Shown: piece after piece, positions 59,559 to 64,000 of the stretch | Layout: each line of letters opens with the position of its first letter | How positions within the stretch are numbered: position 1 is the stretch's first letter | Assembly: GCA_009929375.1 (NCBI GenBank) | Contig: SAAO01000010.1 | Span: 33,429-97,428, forward strand | Direction: 5' to 3' | Length of the DNA stretch: 64,000 bases | From: Bacteroidia bacterium | GTDB taxonomy: Bacteria; Bacteroidota; Bacteroidia; Bacteroidales; Paludibacteraceae | The notes under the pieces: model-generated | The model's database searches: none | What the model saw: the letters and a program-made list of their open reading frames with translations, nothing else | Told to the model about the DNA's origin: nothing | Program-made: the position numbers and the translations under genes

Positions 59559-60317
59559 ATGAATCAGAGCGGAGTGCCGGAACAAAAAGTACAATTATGC
59601 ATCGATCAGGGAAATTCCAGTGTAAAAGCAGGAATTTTCTCAGGAGACGATTTGCTTGAGACTTTCAGATTCGACAAATTTACCCGGGAAGCACTCGATA
59701 CAATTGAAATAAAGTACAATATCGGATCTGCAATTATTTCGAGCGTAACCAGCACTGAAGATGAATTAAAAAAGCTTTTTGCAAATAAAAGTATAAATTT
59801 AGTTGTTCTGTCTCATAAAACAAAGTTACCCTTTACAATGGGTTATAATACACCGGAAACACTGGGTAAAGACAGAATAGCCGCAGTAGCCGGAGCTGCA
59901 TTTTTAAAAAAGAATTGCAATCTTCTTGTAATTGATGCCGGAACGGCAATTACTTACGATTTTATAGATAGTAACGGCCACTATCACGGAGGCAATATTG
60001 CACCGGGAATTGACTTAAGACTCAAATCCTTACATCTGTTTACCGGAAAACTTCCACTGGTTGAAGCAAAAAACGAGTTTTCACTTTTGGGAAAAAACAC
60101 AGAGTCTGCCATATTAAATGGTGTTTTAAATGGCATTATTTTCGAAATAAATGGTTACATCGACGCCTTAAAATTTAAATATCCTGAACTTTCAGTATTT
60201 TTAACGGGCGGTAGCACATTTTACTTTGATGGAAAACTAAAAAGTGCCATCTTTGCAGAAAGAAATTTAGTATTAATCGGGCTAAACCGCATACTCCTAT
60301 TCAATGTTCAGAAATAA
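59559..60317 (+). CDS. coaX: Type III pantothenate kinase
   Basis: Phosphorylates pantothenate, the first step from vitamin B5 to CoA. About 252 residues. Motifs of the ASKHA-fold type III enzyme: LCIDQGNSSVKAGIF (phosphate 1), YNTPETLGKDRIAAVAGA, LLVIDAGTAITYDFID and HGGNIAPGIDLRLKSLH; the C-terminal GGSTFYF is the adenosine region. Acts on the product of panC/panD at the other end of the window. Its 3' end overlaps the next gene by 14 bp, so they are cotranscribed. Confidence 0.95.
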   Translation: MNQSGVPEQKVQLCIDQGNSSVKAGIFSGDDLLETFRFDKFTREALDTIEIKYNIGSAIISSVTSTEDELKKLFANKSINLVVLSHKTKLPFTMGYNTPETLGKDRIAAVAGAAFLKKNCNLLVIDAGTAITYDFIDSNGHYHGGNIAPGIDLRLKSLHLFTGKLPLVEAKNEFSLLGKNTESAILNGVLNGIIFEINGYIDALKFKYPELSVFLTGGSTFYFDGKLKSAIFAERNLVLIGLNRILLFNVQK

Positions 60318-61554
60318 AATTTTTCTCCTGACTGTTTCATTTGCAGCTATTAGCATTTTCGGTACCGCACAAAACAATACGAATTCGCCTTACACCCGAT
60401 ATGGATACGGCGAAATTCCGGGAACATACTCAGGAGAGCAAAAAGCCATGGGAGGTGTTGCACTTGGGTTGCGTTCGAAAACCGGTGTTAACACCATGAA
60501 TCCGGCCTCGTACAGTTCAGTGGATAGTACCACTTTCATGTTCGATTTAGGCCTTACAGGCTTACTGTCGCGATTCAGTAGCCCGCAAGGAGCAAAAACA
60601 AGCTTCAACGGCAATCTCGATTATCTAAACATGCAGTTTCCTTTAATGAAAAATGTAGGATTCAGTGCAGGGATGCTGCCCTTCTCATTTTCAGGATATA
60701 ACTTTTACAACAACGGAATTCTCCCTTTATCCCAATACCCTGACACCATCACTTCCACACGTACTTATTCCGGCCGTGGCGGTATCAGTCAGGTATATGC
60801 AGGACTTGCCATCGAACTTTTCGACCACATTTCGCTGGGAGCAAACGCATATTATATGTTTGGAAGTGCTGTAAATTCAAGGGAATTACGATTCAGCGAC
60901 TCCAATATTTATGGTTCTGCCCAAAGTGACTCAATCACAGTGAACAGTTTTCGATTTCGATACGGTGCACAATTTTACAATACATTTGCAAAAAAGCATC
61001 ATGTGTCGTTAGGATTAATCTACGAGCCTAAAATAAATCTTAACGCAAAGTACTCTGAAGCTACCGGAAGTGTGCTCACGGAGCTTACTCCCTACGAAGA
61101 AGTACATTCAAAATTCGAAATGCCTGAAATGCTGGGAGCCGGGTTAGCTTATACTTTCGACAAACGACTTACACTCGCTGCCGACTATAGCTTAACAAAA
61201 TGGGGAGACGCCGTGTATATGGGAGTTCGTGACACATTAAATAATCAATCGAAAATTTCTCTTGGTGCCGAATACCAACCCAATGCCCGTGGACGTTATT
61301 ATTATGAAAAGATATATTACAGAGCAGGTTTAAACCTGAGTGATCCGTATTATAAAATTGGAGGAATTCAACAGCCCAAAAACTTTGGCATAACTTTTGG
61401 ATTTGGGTTGCCATTGAAGAATAGCAGTACAGTAGTAAATGCTGCATTCGAATATGGAAAAACAGGTAACGCCGGTAATCTACGCGAAGATTATTTTAAA
61501 TTCACACTTAATGCTGCATTCAACGAACTGTGGTTCTTCAAACGCAAATTGTAA
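60304..61554 (+). CDS. Outer-membrane beta-barrel protein
   Basis: 416 residues with signal peptide (KIFLLTVSFAAISIFGTA). The mature protein begins NNTNSPYTRYGYGEIPG and continues with alternating amphipathic strands ending in FNELWFFKRKL, a terminal aromatic pattern typical of outer-membrane barrels. Segments such as GLRSKTGVNTMNPASYSSVD recall FadL-like or PorV-like 14-strand barrels. Overlaps coaX by 14 bp and precedes a TPR protein and lptC; this order is common in Bacteroidales. Substrate or role unknown. Confidence 0.8.
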   Translation: MFRNKIFLLTVSFAAISIFGTAQNNTNSPYTRYGYGEIPGTYSGEQKAMGGVALGLRSKTGVNTMNPASYSSVDSTTFMFDLGLTGLLSRFSSPQGAKTSFNGNLDYLNMQFPLMKNVGFSAGMLPFSFSGYNFYNNGILPLSQYPDTITSTRTYSGRGGISQVYAGLAIELFDHISLGANAYYMFGSAVNSRELRFSDSNIYGSAQSDSITVNSFRFRYGAQFYNTFAKKHHVSLGLIYEPKINLNAKYSEATGSVLTELTPYEEVHSKFEMPEMLGAGLAYTFDKRLTLAADYSLTKWGDAVYMGVRDTLNNQSKISLGAEYQPNARGRYYYEKIYYRAGLNLSDPYYKIGGIQQPKNFGITFGFGLPLKNSSTVVNAAFEYGKTGNAGNLREDYFKFTLNAAFNELWFFKRKL

Positions 61555-61585
61555 TAAACAAAAAATAAACAATCAATAAAAGAAT

Positions 61586-62995
61586 ATGAAAACTAGAAAC
61601 TTAATCGTAATTCTTTTAAGCCTGGTAATGTTTACCAACTGCTACGCGCAGAAACCCGGCAAAAAAGACAAGAAAAGCAAAAACGCAGAAACAGAAGTTG
61701 TGGCAACTCCTGAAAATGATGTACCTGAAACAGTTGACGAAGCACCTGTTGCTACCGAAGAGTGTTTGATAAACATTAGTTTATTCAACGAATCGGCTAA
61801 AAACAAACAATATGCAGACGCACTTGGTCCCTGGACCAAAGCTTACGAGCAATGCCCCGGAGCTAACCGTGCTATCTACAGCCGTGGACGTGAAATCCTG
61901 CATTGGGAAATTTCACAGGCTAAAGATGATGCCACCTATCAGAAAGTTTTTGATAAACTGATGGGTATGTACGACAATCGTATCAAATACTTTGGAAAAG
62001 ACGAACGCTATCCTACAGCATGGATTCTCGGTCTGAAAGGTATGGATTACATCAATTTTGTAAAAAATGACCCTTTGAAGAAAAAAGCATACGCATGGTT
62101 GGAAAAATCGGTTGATGGTATGGGTGAAAACAGTGAACTTGAAGTAATTCGTTTATTCATTGTAACCTCAAACGAAATCTACAAAGCAGAACCTGCTCAT
62201 GCTGAAAAATACATTAACGACTACGTTAAAGTAAACAGCCTTCTTGATAAAATGGCTAACAACACTGAAAACAAAAATGCTGCAATTGCTGCTCAGGTAA
62301 GAGATGGAGTTGACGCCCTGTTTGTTCAGAGTGGTGCTGCTAATTGCGAAACACTCGATGGTATCTATAAAGATAAAATAGCTCAGAATTCAACCAACGA
62401 AGCATATCTGAACAACGTTATCAGTTTTTACAAACGTATACGTTGTACAACCTCAGATGTTTACTTCCAGGCTGCAGTAGCTGCTCACAAAATCAAACCA
62501 ACAGCTGAATCGGCCAATGCACTTGCTGAAATGTCATACAAAGCTGGCGAGCACAGCAAAGCCATTGCATATTACGATGAAGCTACCAAACTGGCTACTG
62601 AAAAAATGGATAAAGCTGACTACCAGTACAAAATCGCGCAGATTTATTATACTGAAATGAACAATTACCCACGTTCACGTGAGTATGCACGCAATTCACT
62701 GGAATTCAACCCTAACAATGGTAGCGCATATCTTCTGATTGGTATCATGTACGCAAAATCACGCTCAATCTACGACGATCCTGTACTTTCAAAAACAGTT
62801 TATTGGGTAGCTGTTGATAAATTTGTACGTGCAAAACAGGTTGATCCGAGCATTGCCGATGAAGCCAATAAACTCATCAACACATACAGCGGACACTTCC
62901 CAACAAAAGACGATATGTTCTTCCAGCCACAACTTAAAGCCGGATCTACATTCTTTGTAGGAGGTTGGATTGGCGAGAGTACAACCTGTAGATAA
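61586..62995 (+). CDS. Exported TPR-repeat protein
   Basis: 469 residues with signal peptide (KTRNLIVILLSLVMFTNCYA; a Cys sits near the cleavage site but without a full lipobox). A Lys-rich then Pro/Glu/Val-rich linker (about 23-55) precedes helical repeats of TPR type (ALAEMSYKAGEHSKAIAYYDEA, YPRSREYARNSLEFNPNNGS). Likely a periplasmic scaffold. Its stop is 2 bp before the lptC start, so the two are coupled. Specific function unknown. Confidence 0.82.
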   Translation: MKTRNLIVILLSLVMFTNCYAQKPGKKDKKSKNAETEVVATPENDVPETVDEAPVATEECLINISLFNESAKNKQYADALGPWTKAYEQCPGANRAIYSRGREILHWEISQAKDDATYQKVFDKLMGMYDNRIKYFGKDERYPTAWILGLKGMDYINFVKNDPLKKKAYAWLEKSVDGMGENSELEVIRLFIVTSNEIYKAEPAHAEKYINDYVKVNSLLDKMANNTENKNAAIAAQVRDGVDALFVQSGAANCETLDGIYKDKIAQNSTNEAYLNNVISFYKRIRCTTSDVYFQAAVAAHKIKPTAESANALAEMSYKAGEHSKAIAYYDEATKLATEKMDKADYQYKIAQIYYTEMNNYPRSREYARNSLEFNPNNGSAYLLIGIMYAKSRSIYDDPVLSKTVYWVAVDKFVRAKQVDPSIADEANKLINTYSGHFPTKDDMFFQPQLKAGSTFFVGGWIGESTTCR

Positions 62996-62997
62996 AC

Positions 62998-63573
62998 TTG
63001 AAAAACACAAGATTTACATATAATCCACTCAACATAACAACTGTCCTCACGTCAGTTGTTATGTTGTTTATAATTGCCTGTTCGCCTGTCGAAACAGACA
63101 AAATAGAAGCTATTGTCGATCGTTCTGCGCTGCCAAAACTCAGAGCCACCGAAATAACCACAGTTATTTCTGACTCAGGCATTACACGATATCGGATTTC
63201 AACTCCGCAATGGGATGTGTACGACAAAACAGAACAACCCTATTGGGAGTTTCCAATGGGCATACACTGCGAAAGTTTCGATCAGAATCTGAAAATCGAC
63301 GCAAATATTCACAGCAATTATGCAAAGTTCTATAGCAACCAGCAACTATGGGAGCTAAAGGGAAATGTAAAAATGATGAATATCAAGGGAGAACTTTTTG
63401 AGACAGAACAACTGTTCTGGAACCAGCGGGAAGAGAAACTTTATACCGATAGCATAGTCAAAATCACTCAGGCCACACATATTCTGAATGTGATGGGCTT
63501 CGAATCAAACCAACAAATGACACGCTATAAGTTCCGTAAAACAAACGGAATATTCCCTGTCGAAGAGAAGTAG
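62998..63573 (+). CDS. lptC: LPS export periplasmic protein LptC, TTG start
   Basis: Periplasmic bridge component of the Lpt machine. 191 residues, lipoprotein-like: the N-terminal TVLTSVVMLFIIACSPVE has a lipobox Cys at about residue 28. The body (RATEITTVISDSGITRYRIS, QPYWEFPMGIHCESFD, WELKGNVKMMNIKGELFETE, LFWNQREEKLYTDS) matches LptC/DUF1239. The start is a TTG; the first in-frame ATG would leave only seven residues before the Cys, too short for a signal peptide, so TTG is preferred. Two bases separate it from the upstream stop. Confidence 0.9.
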   Translation: MKNTRFTYNPLNITTVLTSVVMLFIIACSPVETDKIEAIVDRSALPKLRATEITTVISDSGITRYRISTPQWDVYDKTEQPYWEFPMGIHCESFDQNLKIDANIHSNYAKFYSNQQLWELKGNVKMMNIKGELFETEQLFWNQREEKLYTDSIVKITQATHILNVMGFESNQQMTRYKFRKTNGIFPVEEK

Positions 63574-63595
63574 CAAAACAAACTATTACGATCAT

Positions 63596-63629
63596 AAGAG
63601 GCTCAGAATTCATTTTCTGAGCCTCTTTA
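63596..63629 (+). terminator. Terminator after lptC
   Basis: AAGAGGCTCAGAA and TTCTGAGCCTCTT are perfect inverted arms, followed by TATTTT. Confidence 0.88.
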
Positions 63630-63713
63630 TTTTCTACCATACTAAACAAAAAAACAATAAAAGGATCAAACCTGAACTTTGAAACTCTGTAACTTTAAAC
63701 TCCAAAACTTATA

Positions 63714-63815
63714 TTCGGGCGTGCCCCTTCGGGTCGGGCTTTCCGCTACAATGCCGGTATGAAGCTGATTATTGACTAATAAAGCTACACCCGGCATTTC
63801 CGCTGCAATCCCTCA
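63714..63815. repeat. Repeat-like element with TTTCCGCTACAAT direct repeats
   Basis: Starts GGGCGTGCCCCTTCGGGTC and contains TTTCCGCTACAAT (63740-63752) and TTTCCGCTGCAAT (63797-63809). ATGCCGGT and ACCCGGCAT between them are near-perfect inverted ends. The GGGTCGGGCTTTCCGCT wording is familiar from dispersed Bacteroidetes intergenic repeats. Not coding. Confidence 0.65.
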
Positions 63816-64000
63816 CGCATCGCTAACCACAAGTTCTCAGCATTAATCAACCACCCAATAAGCTTCTTTCTGGCTACCATACAAAACCTGTTTATCTTCA
63901 GTCAATAATACTTTCTAATTACTACTTATCTTTTGACTTTCGACTAATTACTACCGACTACTTACTTGTCACTCTCTCACCTTCTCACCTCTCACCTTCT
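63816..64000. other. Non-coding window end with pyrimidine-rich low-complexity words
   Basis: No ORF. It includes CTTTTGACTTTCGACTAATT, CTACCGACTACTTAC and a final run of CTCACCTTCT repeats, related to the stretches at 7.8, 22.6 and 27.0 kb. Confidence 0.55.

Overview
The window looks like chromosomal DNA from a Bacteroidetes bacterium, most likely order Bacteroidales. Three things point there. Starts lack Shine-Dalgarno motifs and many genes follow a TAnnTTTG -7 element, sometimes with TTTG or CTTG about 19-21 bp upstream. Gene families such as DUF4270, the short glycogen synthase-like protein next to panC, meso-DAP dehydrogenase, short AMP nucleosidase, M49 peptidase and GH57/GH133 are typical of the order. 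One secreted enzyme appears to end in a type IX secretion sorting domain. Genus is not resolved; a propionate-forming relative of Paludibacter or Dysgonomonas would fit but is a guess. No rRNA, tRNA or CRISPR array was seen.

Layout. 0-14.5 kb: 5'-truncated lytic transglycosylase, MerR regulator, alkaline phosphatase, YgbA-like protein, FMN-binding protein, DUF4270 lipoprotein, GT5-like half protein, panC-panD, solitary hisH, tgt, LptF/G permease, mgsA, CDF transporter, Wzz-like protein and rhomboid protease. 14.7-19.4 kb: a three-gene glycogen/alpha-glucan operon (GH133 debranching enzyme, GT4 glycosyltransferase, GH57 amylase). 19.4-25.3 kb: tex, holA, amn, an HsdR-N nuclease-like protein and a pair of related small secreted proteins behind palindromic operator-like sites. 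25.4-31.1 kb: acyl-CoA carboxylase genes (carboxyltransferase, biotin carboxylase, biotin carrier), a DnaQ-like exonuclease and meso-DAP dehydrogenase. 31.2-37.0 kb: AsmA-like protein, TPR/PD40 protein, NfeD and FloA.

37.3-38.9 kb is a complete IS3-family element with 24-bp terminal inverted repeats, a 3-bp target duplication, a textbook A_AAA_AAG frameshift site and a possible small RNA at its far end. It sits 8 bp past the stop codon of a pectinesterase gene, which together with a GH105 hydrolase forms a small pectin unit. From 41.4 kb: GNAT acyltransferase, large modular sialidase, dipeptidyl peptidase III, VWA lipoprotein preceded by a seven-unit 23-bp palindromic tandem repeat, pirin, a Cys/Met-metabolism PLP enzyme, pheT and an acyl-CoA ligase. 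Two nearly identical 56-residue lipoproteins follow as a tandem duplication (the second is absent from the ORF track). The window closes with hisG, coaX, an outer-membrane protein, a TPR protein and lptC.

Most genes are housekeeping or general metabolism. The least explained signals are non-coding: paired 14-bp palindromes before the small secreted proteins, the 23-bp array, a long hairpin between hisH and tgt, the IS-internal transcript candidate, and low-complexity intergenic stretches that reuse the same short words at distant places. I saw no convincing new multi-gene system. All family calls are from reading the protein sequences; no database search was run.
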